Source: an uncultured Phycisphaerae bacterium (GTDB lineage: Bacteria > Planctomycetota > Phycisphaerae > Sedimentisphaerales > Anaerohalosphaeraceae). Taken from it: DNA of 38,108 nt. Numbering within the stretch: position 1 is the stretch's first letter; each line of letters opens with the position of its first letter. Location: the NCBI GenBank assembly GCA_937949545.1, contig CALEDR010000040.1:1-38108 (forward strand). Reading direction: 5' to 3'. Below are positions 1 through 8,579 of this stretch, piece after piece. A program made the translations under genes and the position numbers. Under the pieces are notes generated by a model. It saw only the letters and a program-made list of their open reading frames with translations. It was not told where the DNA came from and did no database searches.

Positions 1-3000
1 GTCCACCAGCTGCATCGACTGCACCGCATAATTGGTGGTGTACCGAATCCGAAGGGCATACAGCCCCGCCTGCGCCGAACAGGTGTACTCCATCCACTCG
101 CCCGCCGTCATATACACCCCGTACCCAGCCCCGCCGTCCGATATGGACAGAATATCCACATCTACATCCGTCCGATAAACCCCATAGCTGTTGCCGACTG
201 TGGTGTCGTAATACGAAATCCCCTGCCCGCCTACGTCAAAATCCTCAAATTGCAAAATCCCCGGCAGCAAAATCGGATTGCCTGAATACGGCATTCGATT
301 CTGGAAGTCAATCCAGTTCAGACGATACCCCATTCCAACAAACTCCAGTTTGAGCACAGCCAAATTCTTCTCGGGCAGCTCCACTGACGGCACAATCACA
401 TTCTGCCAGGCATCCAGCGAACCGGTGTTTGGTACATTTACCGTCGCCAGCAAATCCTCATCCATCCAAATCCGAATCTGTCCGCCGGACTGAACCGAGG
501 ATAGACGCACATACAAATCCCTCACGGCTGCATTGCTACTGACCGTATAGGTAAGCCATTCTCCGTTTTCAATCGAATCCACCGCATAGCCCGCAGTATT
601 ATCCACAATTGAAACAATATCAACCGACTCATACGTCCGATACGCCCCGCCCGAATTGCCGACCGTCGTATCCGCATAGGCATATCCGGGTCCCCCGAAA
701 TCGAAATTCTCCGCCTCCACGCGACCCGGCAAAACAGCCGCTGTACCGCTCCACGGCGACTGCTGTCGGCGAATCTCCACCCAGTTGACTTCCAGGCCGG
801 CTGACGGAAAGCTCAGCTCCAGCACACGCCAGGCCCCTGCTTCCAGCGGCAAATCATTCAGCATAAAGGTCCCAAACGCATCCAGAGAACCTGTACTGTT
901 CACCAGAACTGTTCCGACAACCGCATTGTCCAGCTTCACGGTCACCGGAATACTGTTCCCAGCCGCAGACGCACGCAGATACAGACAGTACTGTCCGGAT
1001 TCCGTCACATTGACGGTATAGCGGAGCCATTCTCCCGCTGCAATATTCGTCACAGCATATCCGCTGCCGTAATCCGAAATGCTTCGAATATCCACATCCC
1101 CGTCTGTACGGAACGCACCGCCGCTGTTGCCGACTGTTGTATCATAATAAGCCGCTCCCGACTGCCCGAGGTCATATTGCTCGGCCTCAATCCGTCCGGG
1201 GATTACGGCCGGCTGACCGCTGTAGGGCCGGCTGCCGCCGGAGGCGTACAGCGCCGCCGCCTCACTGGTCGTCACCGCATAATCATAAATCCGCACGTCA
1301 TCCAGCAGCCCCTGATAATAGGCATCCGCTGTCCAGTTGCTCCGTCCGATATAATTCGCCGTCCGCGTCGTACTTTGCGGAACGCTCGTCGTCGCTGTCA
1401 GAATCAGCTGACCGTTTTTGTAAATCTTCACATTGTTAGAGGAACGCTTGCTGATGCTCACCACGAAATGCTGCCAGGTATTCAATGCCAGCGCATTGCT
1501 CGCCCGTACAGCCGTCCCGCCTGCGGAACCGTTAAAAACCTGCACAAACAGGTCATTGGTTGTACCGTATCGGCCTACAATAATGTTGTGGGCATTCGGA
1601 CCGCTTCCCAAATCCACAAAGCGGGCATAATTTTTCACCGCCGTTGGATACGCCCAGAAGGCGACGGAAAAACCGTTGTCAAACTCGTAAAAGCCGCTCG
1701 GAAGCTGAATATGGTCATCCATCCCGTCAAACTGAAGGGCCCGGCCTAATACGCCGGCGGTGCCGTTGGCATCAAAAGTCATTCCCCCCATCAAAGTCCC
1801 GCTGCGGCCTTTTCCGGAAAGGTCGCCGGCCGTCGTCCCCGCCTGTTCATCCAGGCGATAATAGCCGATACACTCAAAATTGATGTCCAGAGAATTCGCC
1901 ATCGGCGGCAAATGGTCGCGATACACCACCCCCGCCGGCGTCAGAGCCCCATCCAAAATCAATTCACGATTTGTACACCATTGATAAATCGCATAGCGTT
2001 CTACATAAGGCAGACTGGCCATCCGTGTGGTCAATTCATCAATCTTAGCAGCATTTTCCTCATAGGTCGGGTGCGGAGTCGTCCAGTTGCATCCATTATT
2101 GAATTCCGTAATCCACAGCGGCCTCCCCGTCCGCTGATGAATCCCGCGCAGCCAGCTTTCCAGCTGATCTGCCGTCCAGTTATTCTTGTAATAATGCACG
2201 GCCACAAAATCCACCCGCAGCCCGAGCGCATCCGCCTGGTCAATAAAATCATACAGCCAGCTTAAGCCTCCATCGCTCGGTGCCGGCGAGCCCAGCCGAA
2301 GGCCGGAGGCCGTCAGATTCGGCCACGCATCGATCACCTGCTGAACCGTCATATTCGCCTGGTCAGTCTTGTCCGGCTCATTGAAGGCCAGCACATGCGT
2401 GGAGTTCTGCTTGCTGTTGATATTCGAATAACTGTTCCAGTTGGCATTGTGCCGCATCGGCACATATTCAATATCCAGCGTCGAACTTGCTGCGTTGTCC
2501 CAGTCATAGCGCCAGGTGCAGTTGACCATCGCCGCATCCGCCGCTCCGCCGCACCAGCCCTTCTTGGAAGGCCACCGCCACGGAATCACCCGCACAAATG
2601 ATACATCATTTTCCAAATCCGCCGGCATTGCTCCTATCCAAAGGTCCGCATCCTTGGCGACATACACCCGGCTGGGGCCTGTTCCGTCATCATTGGCCGC
2701 AAACGTCACCATATACCCGCGCTTCAGCCGGAACGAACGGATATTGTTGTTCATCGCCCCCAGCTGTGTCGAACGGTAATACGTATAATTGCCCAGATTC
2801 GCAGAACTCCCCGTAAAGTTCACATTGCTGAATACCTGCAGAGCCTGATAACTGCTCGAATGCGGAATCACCACCGTCCCCGCCTCATACTGGACAATCC
2901 GGATGGTTGTATTCAGAACAGCGGCGGCTCCGTTCACACGAATTTGATTAAGGTAAGCTGATGTATTGACGGCAGAGGGCTTCAGCGAGCGGAAAAACAG

Positions 3001-3990
3001 CCAGGCATCCGCAGAATTCAGATGTACAACGCTGTTGGTCAATGGGCTCGTACCGGTCAGATGCAGCTCGGATGTGCCCGTCATATACACCGTCGCATTG
3101 CTCAGACTGCCGTAGGTCTGAATGCTGTTGTCAATATAAAGCGTCGTTGAGCTCGGAATCACCGTCAGTTTTCCGTTGGACTGGTCAAACTGGTAAACAA
3201 CCCCGTTTGCCTCCTTTTCCCACACCCCGCCGCCCTTGTTTGTAAAACCAACCACCGTAAATGTGGACCCGAAGGTGCGGTTAGACGCGCTGACAATCGT
3301 CCAGCTGTCCCCTGCGCTGGTTCCCGCCCCGCTCAAATCAAAAACAAAATCGCCGTTCAGTCCTGTTTGAGCCCCCGTTCCGGAAATGCTGTTGCAGACT
3401 CCGTTGGCCCCGATTACAAAATTCAGCACGGCATTATCCGCCAGCACAAACCGTCCGTTGTTGACGATGCTTCCTGTAAATGTATTGGCTGACGAATAAA
3501 ACGTCAGCGTCCGTCCGTCGCCGTCCGAGCCCGGGTTGGTAATTTTTGCATTTCCGCTGACGGCCGCATAAACATTAATCGGCCCCTGTTTGGCGTACAT
3601 CATTGAGTCGGCGGCAATATGAATAGTCCCATACAAATTGCAGACATCCGCCGCCCCATTCCGATGGTCAATAATTGTTCCCCCATTGCCGATGAGATTA
3701 TTCACCGTAAGGCTGCCAGTTGAACCGGTCCCCTTATACATCAGAATCCCGCCGCTGTTGATGGTCAGTGAATTGCCGCCGAAAACATAACTGCCCCCGT
3801 CCGGCGGGGTGCGCAGCTGAGCAATGCTCACCACATAATCATTGCCTGCACTCGGCGGCTGGCCGTTGCTCCAGTTCAGCCCGCTGTTAAAAGAAGACTG
3901 CCCAATCGCATCCCCTGCAACCAATGTAATCGTGGCGGAAAAAACGGGGACCGTCCAAAAAACCGCTGCCAGCAAAATGATTTTTTTCAT
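1..3990 (-). CDS. Secreted GH128-like endo-beta-1,3-glucanase with LamG and CBM6-like modules (3' end outside window)
   Basis: An open frame of 1330 codons runs from ATG at 3990 to the left edge without a stop, so the C-terminus is missing. GAGGGG lies 4 nt before the ATG. Residues 1-19 are a signal peptide. Residues about 20-279 are a beta-strand domain paralogous to the neighbouring PEP-CTERM protein, and about 280-450 look beta-helical. The catalytic domain (about 450-690) carries LAFNEPD (Glu538, likely acid/base), then DFVAVHYY, and LWITEFN (Glu629, likely nucleophile), the pattern of the Asl1-like/GH128 clan, whose known members cut beta-1,3-glucan. A LamG fold follows (about 708-910). 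Three CBM6-like modules start near 928, 1084 and 1241, each opening with P-G-R-(I/V)-E-A-E or a variant and sharing Y-x-D-T-T-V-G-N. It is probably exported to digest or bind beta-glucan. Fold and motifs are seen; substrate is inferred from the family. Confidence 0.8.
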   Translation of the reverse strand, partial: MKKIILLAAVFWTVPVFSATITLVAGDAIGQSSFNSGLNWSNGQPPSAGNDYVVSIAQLRTPPDGGSYVFGGNSLTINSGGILMYKGTGSTGSLTVNNLIGNGGTIIDHRNGAADVCNLYGTIHIAADSMMYAKQGPINVYAAVSGNAKITNPGSDGDGRTLTFYSSANTFTGSIVNNGRFVLADNAVLNFVIGANGVCNSISGTGAQTGLNGDFVFDLSGAGTSAGDSWTIVSASNRTFGSTFTVVGFTNKGGGVWEKEANGVVYQFDQSNGKLTVIPSSTTLYIDNSIQTYGSLSNATVYMTGTSELHLTGTSPLTNSVVHLNSADAWLFFRSLKPSAVNTSAYLNQIRVNGAAAVLNTTIRIVQYEAGTVVIPHSSSYQALQVFSNVNFTGSSANLGNYTYYRSTQLGAMNNNIRSFRLKRGYMVTFAANDDGTGPSRVYVAKDADLWIGAMPADLENDVSFVRVIPWRWPSKKGWCGGAADAAMVNCTWRYDWDNAASSTLDIEYVPMRHNANWNSYSNINSKQNSTHVLAFNEPDKTDQANMTVQQVIDAWPNLTASGLRLGSPAPSDGGLSWLYDFIDQADALGLRVDFVAVHYYKNNWTADQLESWLRGIHQRTGRPLWITEFNNGCNWTTPHPTYEENAAKIDELTTRMASLPYVERYAIYQWCTNRELILDGALTPAGVVYRDHLPPMANSLDINFECIGYYRLDEQAGTTAGDLSGKGRSGTLMGGMTFDANGTAGVLGRALQFDGMDDHIQLPSGFYEFDNGFSVAFWAYPTAVKNYARFVDLGSGPNAHNIIVGRYGTTNDLFVQVFNGSAGGTAVRASNALALNTWQHFVVSISKRSSNNVKIYKNGQLILTATTSVPQSTTRTANYIGRSNWTADAYYQGLLDDVRIYDYAVTTSEAAALYASGGSRPYSGQPAVIPGRIEAEQYDLGQSGAAYYDTTVGNSGGAFRTDGDVDIRSISDYGSGYAVTNIAAGEWLRYTVNVTESGQYCLYLRASAAGNSIPVTVKLDNAVVGTVLVNSTGSLDAFGTFMLNDLPLEAGAWRVLELSFPSAGLEVNWVEIRRQQSPWSGTAAVLPGRVEAENFDFGGPGYAYADTTVGNSGGAYRTYESVDIVSIVDNTAGYAVDSIENGEWLTYTVSSNAAVRDLYVRLSSVQSGGQIRIWMDEDLLATVNVPNTGSLDAWQNVIVPSVELPEKNLAVLKLEFVGMGYRLNWIDFQNRMPYSGNPILLPGILQFEDFDVGGQGISYYDTTVGNSYGVYRTDVDVDILSISDGGAGYGVYMTAGEWMEYTCSAQAGLYALRIRYTTNYAVQSMQLVD

Positions 3991-4031
3991 AATTCCCCTC
4001 AAACAAATCCTCTCCTTGGGTTTCATCCGGG

Positions 4032-4062
4032 AAAAAGAGTCTGATTCCCCAAAACCAGACTC
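4032..4062 (-). terminator. Terminator-like hairpin inside the GH128 gene leader (possible attenuator)
   Basis: On the minus strand a perfect 7-bp stem, GAGTCTG / CAGACTC with a 12-nt loop, is followed at once by TTTTT. It lies between the promoter at 4145-4173 and the ATG at 3990, about 41 nt before the start codon, so it would end transcription before the gene unless it is bypassed. Confidence 0.6.
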
Positions 4063-4087
4063 CGCAGTCATGAACCTGTATTTTTCA

Positions 4088-4128
4088 GTAAAGAATTCTT
4101 TTACACCCCCATTTCTTTGACGAAAGAA
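4088..4128 (-). promoter_or_regulatory. Two overlapping-capable inverted repeats in the GH128 leader
   Basis: Two inverted repeats sit upstream of the leader terminator. One (4113-4128) pairs TTCTTT with AAAGAA over a 4-nt loop. The other (4088-4104) is a near-palindrome around GAATTC that contains the same AAAGAA and TTCTTT words. Each TTCTTT can pair with either AAAGAA, so alternative folds are possible, as in attenuators. No known riboswitch consensus was recognised. The function is inferred. Confidence 0.4.
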
Positions 4129-4144
4129 CCAAAAATCATTATTT

Positions 4145-4173
4145 ATTATACTGCTCTTCGCTCGCTTCGGCAA
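4145..4173 (-). promoter_or_regulatory. Sigma-70 promoter of the GH128 gene
   Basis: Minus strand TTGCCG, a 17-nt spacer, then a perfect TATAAT. It implies a leader of roughly 145 nt before the ATG at 3990, and a transcript separate from the upstream LamG/Ig gene, which has its own terminator at 4188-4228. Confidence 0.65.
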
Positions 4174-4187
4174 GCCGCAATTAAGAC

Positions 4188-4228
4188 AAAAAAAGGCAGG
4201 CAGAGCCCATTCTTCGGTCCGCCTGCCC
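4188..4228 (-). terminator. Rho-independent terminator of the LamG/Ig gene
   Basis: On the minus strand, just after the stop at 4241, GGCAGGC pairs with GCCTGCC (stem extended by two pairs past one mismatch). Seven T follow. It separates the LamG/Ig gene from the GH128 promoter downstream. Confidence 0.8.
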
Positions 4229-4240
4229 CTTCATAACTTC

Positions 4241-6481
4241 TTATTGGCAATCCGGATACAGACCGCAGGCCAGCCAGCTTTGGACAAACACGGCAAGGTC
4301 TGCTAAATCCACCCGGCAATACGAATCAATCGTGTTGACAAAATTGTACGAACTGCCGGTAAACGCTGGAGTCAAACAAGGCTTCAGACCTGTTTTATCC
4401 ACATACTCCTGTGCTATCAAGGTACCTGAAACTGGATAGTTATATACCCGGAGGTTGTCGATGGCCCCGCCGAAGAAGCCCGTTAACACAGTCCGGTCTT
4501 CCGCTGTTCGGCTGGCTCCAATCAGCATTCCCCGCTGCCACGGGAGATACTGATCCGGTTTGCCGGCCGTCACAGAAGCCACCTGCTCACCATCCACATA
4601 AATTCGGACAAACTCGCCTTCCTTCCAGCTGGCACCGACGAGATGCCACCGGCCGTCATACAGATTAAATCCGGTCATCCCAGGTCGGCCTTCCGCCGTG
4701 CCGATTTCCTGATATTCCTGCTGGAAACCTTGACCGCGGATATTCAGCCGGGCATTCGGGGCCGTGTTCAGCGAGAACCCAAATCCCGTGGTCGCCCCGT
4801 CGTTGTAGTTCAGCAACACCGTACCGGCCTGTGTGGGCTTCACCCAGCACAAAACCGTGCCCTCCGACATTCCGTTGGCAAAACCGGCTTTCGGATAGGC
4901 TTCCGCCCCCAGGTCCACATACTGACCAAGACCATTGAATACAGCATAGGTCCCGTCAATCGGAGCCGTACTGCCAAATGTCGGTCCTGCCAGAGGATTG
5001 TTTGGATCCGTAAAGTCCTTAGCGACTCCGTGATTGCCGTCAATTGAATCATTCCAGGTATTCTCAAAGTCATACCGGGCCAGCATTCGATTGACAATCA
5101 GAGCGGCCTGCTGACTGGTTGTGCTTCCTTCTGCATTCGTCAAAACGCAATAGTACCAACCCTGATCGTTGATGCCCGGGTTGTTGATTGACAGCGTCGT
5201 ATCTGTATCCGCCCAGGCGATTGAATATTTGCTGCCTGCTGTCAGAACCGTATCGTTTACCCCATCCACATATTTCTTCCAGGTGGGCTGAGCAGCAGAC
5301 AGTTCGCTGCGGAACTTCACCGTAAACACTGCAGGAGGAGGTGTCGGATTCGAGCCGTCTACACGAACCTCACCCGGCTGTTCTTCAATGTACGGAACCG
5401 CCGGAATGGTCTTAAAGCTCCATACGCCGCCTCGAATCGTATTCGGGTCCGTCGGAGAAGAATCCTGAATGCTTTCATCCACACGCCAGTAGTACGTCCT
5501 GTCCGCTTCAATGAACAGCGCCGGCGGCGTGTAAGAAGCCGAAGCTCCTGCAGCAGGAATTGTGATAGGCGTCATCCCCACAAAATTGGGCTCTGAATGA
5601 CGCAGATACAGATAGTGCTTGGTAATATTCGGATTTATCTGTTCCGGATTCGTCGGGTCCATCCCCGTATTCCAGCTGAGCACGACATCCAGCGGAATAT
5701 TCGTGGCCCCGTTGGCCGGAGAAGGATTATAGGCCGAACCGGACACATACACCGACAGATTCTCGCCGGGACTGGTCACAATGTTGTCAAAATGAAGCCG
5801 TGTGCCTGCTGTAATATTGGCACCATAGTTGGCAATCGTATAAAACCGATCCAAATCACCGTCCGTCCCGCTTGTACGAAACGCAAAATCCGTCGCGACA
5901 CGGTCAGCGGCTGTAGCCGGCGAAGGTGTTGTCTTGATATACACCGAATAGGTATTACTGCTATTGTTGACAACAATCCAGAGATAATACCACGTATTGG
6001 CCTGAAACGTCCCCACCGTCTGAGAAGAAGCGCCGTTCCGGACCAGCAGATTTCCGCGTACCAACGCGACCTGACAGTTAAAATTCGCAAATCCGCCGCT
6101 GGTCGGAGCGTCAATCGAAGTCAGTCCAAAGGACTGGTCCAGCGCTGTCGTCGTTACATAAAACTGACAAAACAGGGTCCCAATCGTGTTGTCCTTGATG
6201 GCTTTCTCTGCCGGGATTACTCCATACATTCCGTATTGACCAGTATTATTGGTCTCCAGATAAATCACACGGTTATTGGGATTCGTCGGATCCACAGCAA
6301 TCTGCCGGACCCCCGAATCCGCTCCCGGGTCTGTCCCGGCACCGCCGAAAATGGGCACCCAATTTCCGCCCGTCACTTGAGTAATCACACCCGTCTGATA
6401 ACTCTCAAAATCATCCACCAGAGCCGATTGGACCGAAACAGCCAGTCCGATAAACAATCCCGCCAAAAGCATCCTTTTCAT
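4241..6481 (-). CDS. Secreted LamG/Ig-like domain protein with Phycisphaerae C-terminal tail
   Basis: This 746-residue protein starts with a signal peptide (about 1-19). It then has an N-terminal beta domain opening 'DDFESY' (about 22-245), a fibronectin-III-like stretch beginning 'PSPANGATNIPLD' (about 252-355), an Ig-like domain with the 'GWYYCVLTNAEG' strand (about 365-465), and a LamG/concanavalin-like domain (about 470-690). The last residues, 'CRVDLADLAVFVQSWL' then 'CGLYPDCQ', are a tail I recognise from secreted Phycisphaerae proteins. It resembles half a dockerin repeat, but the full calcium-binding dockerin pattern is absent. AAGGG lies 6 nt before the ATG. No catalytic domain is visible, so a glycan-binding or surface role is an inference. 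It lies between the PEP-CTERM and GH128 genes and ends at a strong terminator. Confidence 0.75.
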   Translation of the reverse strand: MKRMLLAGLFIGLAVSVQSALVDDFESYQTGVITQVTGGNWVPIFGGAGTDPGADSGVRQIAVDPTNPNNRVIYLETNNTGQYGMYGVIPAEKAIKDNTIGTLFCQFYVTTTALDQSFGLTSIDAPTSGGFANFNCQVALVRGNLLVRNGASSQTVGTFQANTWYYLWIVVNNSSNTYSVYIKTTPSPATAADRVATDFAFRTSGTDGDLDRFYTIANYGANITAGTRLHFDNIVTSPGENLSVYVSGSAYNPSPANGATNIPLDVVLSWNTGMDPTNPEQINPNITKHYLYLRHSEPNFVGMTPITIPAAGASASYTPPALFIEADRTYYWRVDESIQDSSPTDPNTIRGGVWSFKTIPAVPYIEEQPGEVRVDGSNPTPPPAVFTVKFRSELSAAQPTWKKYVDGVNDTVLTAGSKYSIAWADTDTTLSINNPGINDQGWYYCVLTNAEGSTTSQQAALIVNRMLARYDFENTWNDSIDGNHGVAKDFTDPNNPLAGPTFGSTAPIDGTYAVFNGLGQYVDLGAEAYPKAGFANGMSEGTVLCWVKPTQAGTVLLNYNDGATTGFGFSLNTAPNARLNIRGQGFQQEYQEIGTAEGRPGMTGFNLYDGRWHLVGASWKEGEFVRIYVDGEQVASVTAGKPDQYLPWQRGMLIGASRTAEDRTVLTGFFGGAIDNLRVYNYPVSGTLIAQEYVDKTGLKPCLTPAFTGSSYNFVNTIDSYCRVDLADLAVFVQSWLACGLYPDCQ

Positions 6482-6574
6482 TCGTTTCCCTTTCTACCAC
6501 CAAAAGTTTTCTGGGTTTAAATGCTTGCCTCCTTTCCTCCCCCAACGCCTGGAATAAAGCACCGCATTTCCAAA

Positions 6575-6614
6575 GGGCGAGCTGTCCTCTTTATTCGGCA
6601 AGAACAGCCCGCCC
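6575..6614 (-). terminator. Long stem-loop between the PEP-CTERM and LamG/Ig genes
   Basis: Thirteen consecutive pairs, two of them G-T, join 6575-6587 with 6602-6614 around a 14-nt loop. On the minus strand the stem follows the PEP-CTERM stop by about 46 nt, but only TTT follows it. It is therefore a weak terminator or an mRNA-stabilising/processing hairpin that would set the ratio of the two genes. Confidence 0.5.
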
Positions 6615-6660
6615 CTAAAGATTCAACATTCAAAAGAACTCCAGCTGGATCATTCCGCTC

Positions 6661-7593
6661 TTACCGCTTGCGGAGAACGGACATCAGCCCACCCAATCCC
6701 AACAGCAGCATCGAAGCCGGCTCTGGAATCACCGTTAACATCCCTGTACTTTCCTGGAACTGATAGAAAACACCATTGGCATTTTTCAGCCAGGTATCCC
6801 CGTCGCCTTTGGGAGTAAATCCGGCGACGGTAAACGTATCCGTATAGTACGTGGAAGCAGCCACTGTATTGACAATCAGCCAGCTGTCCCCAATCCCTGT
6901 GCCGGCAGCGGTCAAGTCAAAAACAAAATCACCGCCAAAGATCGAATGCTGCTGCGTTCCAAGGGTACCGTTCGAAATGCTGTTGTTCACACCGCTTGGG
7001 CCAATTACAAAATTCAGATTGGCACCCGCCGCTACTTCAAGTCGTCCGTTGTTTACGATGTTGCCTGTAAACGTATTGGCAGACGAATGAATCCATATCT
7101 TGTTGCCGGAAACACCGTCCGAGGCCTGAATTGTAATCTGGGCACTGCCGCTGATGGCAGAATAAATACGAATGGGACCTTGCTTTGGATAGAGCGTCGA
7201 ATTGCTTTTGACATAGATATTCCCATACAGATTGCAGATGTCCGTTGAACCGTTGGCATGGGAGATCATTCCGCCGTCCAGGATCAAGTTGGCAATCGTC
7301 AGAGATCCGGCCGAGCCGGTCCCTTTATACATCAGACCGCCATTATACCCATTGGTATTGTTAATCGTCAGTGAATCTCCGCCAAAGACATAACTCCCGC
7401 CGTCCGCCGGAGTCCGAAGTCGATAATCACCGGTGACATAATCATTGCCCGCACTCGGTGGATTCCCATCCATCCAGTTTAGCCCGGTGTTAAACGAAGA
7501 CTGTCCCAGTCCATCCGAAGCTTTCATAGAAATGGTAACAGCAAATGCCGGGCAGACCATTCCTATCAGAAAAAGACAAAAGAACTTTTTCAT
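6661..7593 (-). CDS. PEP-CTERM exported beta-strand repeat protein
   Basis: A 310-residue exported protein. Two ATGs stand side by side at 7596 and 7593. GGAGG is 4 nt from the first and 7 nt from the second, so the second was chosen. Residues 1-20 are a signal peptide. The body is a beta-strand domain with 'SSFNTGLNWMDGNPPSAGNDY' split across strands and an 'NTFTGNIVNNGRL' passenger-type repeat. It ends 'VIPEPASMLLLGLGGLMSVL' plus Arg-Lys-Arg: the PEP motif, hydrophobic helix and basic tail of an exosortase/PEP-CTERM sorting signal (residues about 290-310). The whole body is paralogous to residues 1-279 of the GH128 protein. It is probably anchored in the envelope or released to the extracellular matrix; no enzymatic motif is seen. 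The exosortase gene is not in this window. Confidence 0.82.
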   Translation of the reverse strand: MKKFFCLFLIGMVCPAFAVTISMKASDGLGQSSFNTGLNWMDGNPPSAGNDYVTGDYRLRTPADGGSYVFGGDSLTINNTNGYNGGLMYKGTGSAGSLTIANLILDGGMISHANGSTDICNLYGNIYVKSNSTLYPKQGPIRIYSAISGSAQITIQASDGVSGNKIWIHSSANTFTGNIVNNGRLEVAAGANLNFVIGPSGVNNSISNGTLGTQQHSIFGGDFVFDLTAAGTGIGDSWLIVNTVAASTYYTDTFTVAGFTPKGDGDTWLKNANGVFYQFQESTGMLTVIPEPASMLLLGLGGLMSVLRKR

Positions 7594-7680
7594 CATCTTT
7601 CCTCCATATCTTTTTGAACCCTGCATGTTCCATTTGATCCGCCTTTGCTGCAGGTTTTCAAAGGCCGATTTGTCCACACC

Positions 7681-7708
7681 TTCACACTGCACACAACACA
7701 CTTCACAC
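7681..7708 (-). repeat. Four tandem 7-nt units GTGTGNN
   Basis: On the minus strand four consecutive heptamers read GTGTGAA, GTGTGTT, GTGTGCA, GTGTGAA (7708 down to 7681), and a further GTGTG follows one base out of phase (7675-7679). They lie just after the prepilin-like stop codon and about 90 nt before the PEP-CTERM start. They could be a protein- or RNA-binding array or a chance low-complexity tract. Confidence 0.55.
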
Positions 7709-7714
7709 GTTTTT

Positions 7715-8560
7715 TTATTGGTCTCCCTGAATCGCCCGCAAAATCTTTTCAAATGTCTGGACATCATCGCCGGGGCCGTTCGAATAAACGCCATCGGCAC
7801 GATTTTTATTGTTCCAGGTCTCGGCACTGAAAATATTCCGATCCATACAGAAACTGACATGACCGTCTCCGAACAGTGCTGAGACGCCTTGCGGTGCAGA
7901 ACTGAGACTGCGATTTTGACGATGAGGAATTACCTCCCATTCTTGCAGGTTGTCCACCACCACCGGACGGATCCCCAACTGGCTGTAGAATTTCTTGTCA
8001 TAAATCCAGTAATTATAGGAGGTCCTCACAAAAGCATGCCCGCCATAGGTGGGCACATACGTCCCCCAGGAACCCGCCTGAGTATAGGCCTCATAGTAGT
8101 AAGGATACGGATAATCTGTAATCCGCGGCTGCGCCGGACAATAAAAAGACTTCGGCTCTGTAAAATAATCCAAATCATATAAGACCGCCAAGTGAAACGG
8201 ACGCGGCCGGCCGTTGCTCAAAAGCAGACTGCCCTGATGTGTAATGACTGCATTGTACGGCTGCGGCTTTATATTGGTCACTCCGCCGCTGGTGCCGGAA
8301 ACAGACGGGTCATATCGGTTGCCTGCATAACTGCCCCCCAGGTGATACATCGGAATCAGCTTATCATCAAAACTATGGCTGTAGGTTCGCAGGGCCACAC
8401 CAATCTGTTTGACATTGCTGCTGCAGATAACCCGTTTGGAGATGTCTTTGGCTTTCCCGATGGCCGGAATAATAATCGACAGCAAAAGCCCGATGATCGC
8501 TATCACCACAAGCAGTTCTATCAATGTAAAGCCTCGGCCGGATTTCAACACGTGCTTCAT
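7715..8560 (-). CDS. Type II secretion/prepilin-like protein with N-methylation motif and H-X9-DG-type region
   Basis: A 281-residue protein starting at ATG 8560, with GAGGAAAG just upstream. An in-frame ATG at 8599 would overlap the upstream gene and place 13 residues before the prepilin leader, so it was rejected. The leader 'KSGRGFTLIELLVVIAIIGLL' spans residues about 6-26, with cleavage expected after Gly9. The class III prepilin helix follows. The C-terminal part has a His-rich stretch ending 'ALFGDGHVSF', matching the prepilin-associated H-X9-DG region common in Planctomycetes. Such proteins are processed by a prepilin peptidase and are numerous in this phylum; their job is usually unknown. 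It follows the FecR-LamG gene by 19 nt and so is likely in the sigma factor operon. Confidence 0.82.
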   Translation of the reverse strand: MKHVLKSGRGFTLIELLVVIAIIGLLLSIIIPAIGKAKDISKRVICSSNVKQIGVALRTYSHSFDDKLIPMYHLGGSYAGNRYDPSVSGTSGGVTNIKPQPYNAVITHQGSLLLSNGRPRPFHLAVLYDLDYFTEPKSFYCPAQPRITDYPYPYYYEAYTQAGSWGTYVPTYGGHAFVRTSYNYWIYDKKFYSQLGIRPVVVDNLQEWEVIPHRQNRSLSSAPQGVSALFGDGHVSFCMDRNIFSAETWNNKNRADGVYSNGPGDDVQTFEKILRAIQGDQ

Positions 8561-8579
8561 CTCTCTTTCCTCAGTCAGA

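Noticed and set aside
6525-6546. Very strong ribosome-site-like GGGAGGAAAGGAGG on the minus strand in the gap before the LamG/Ig gene, suggesting a leader peptide.
   Set aside because: No ATG, GTG or TTG follows at a useful distance; the next codon would be ATT followed immediately by a stop.
7594-7860. N-terminal extension of the PEP-CTERM protein by about 89 residues.
   Set aside because: It overlaps the prepilin-like gene, precedes the signal peptide, and the ATG pair at 7593-7596 has GGAGG.
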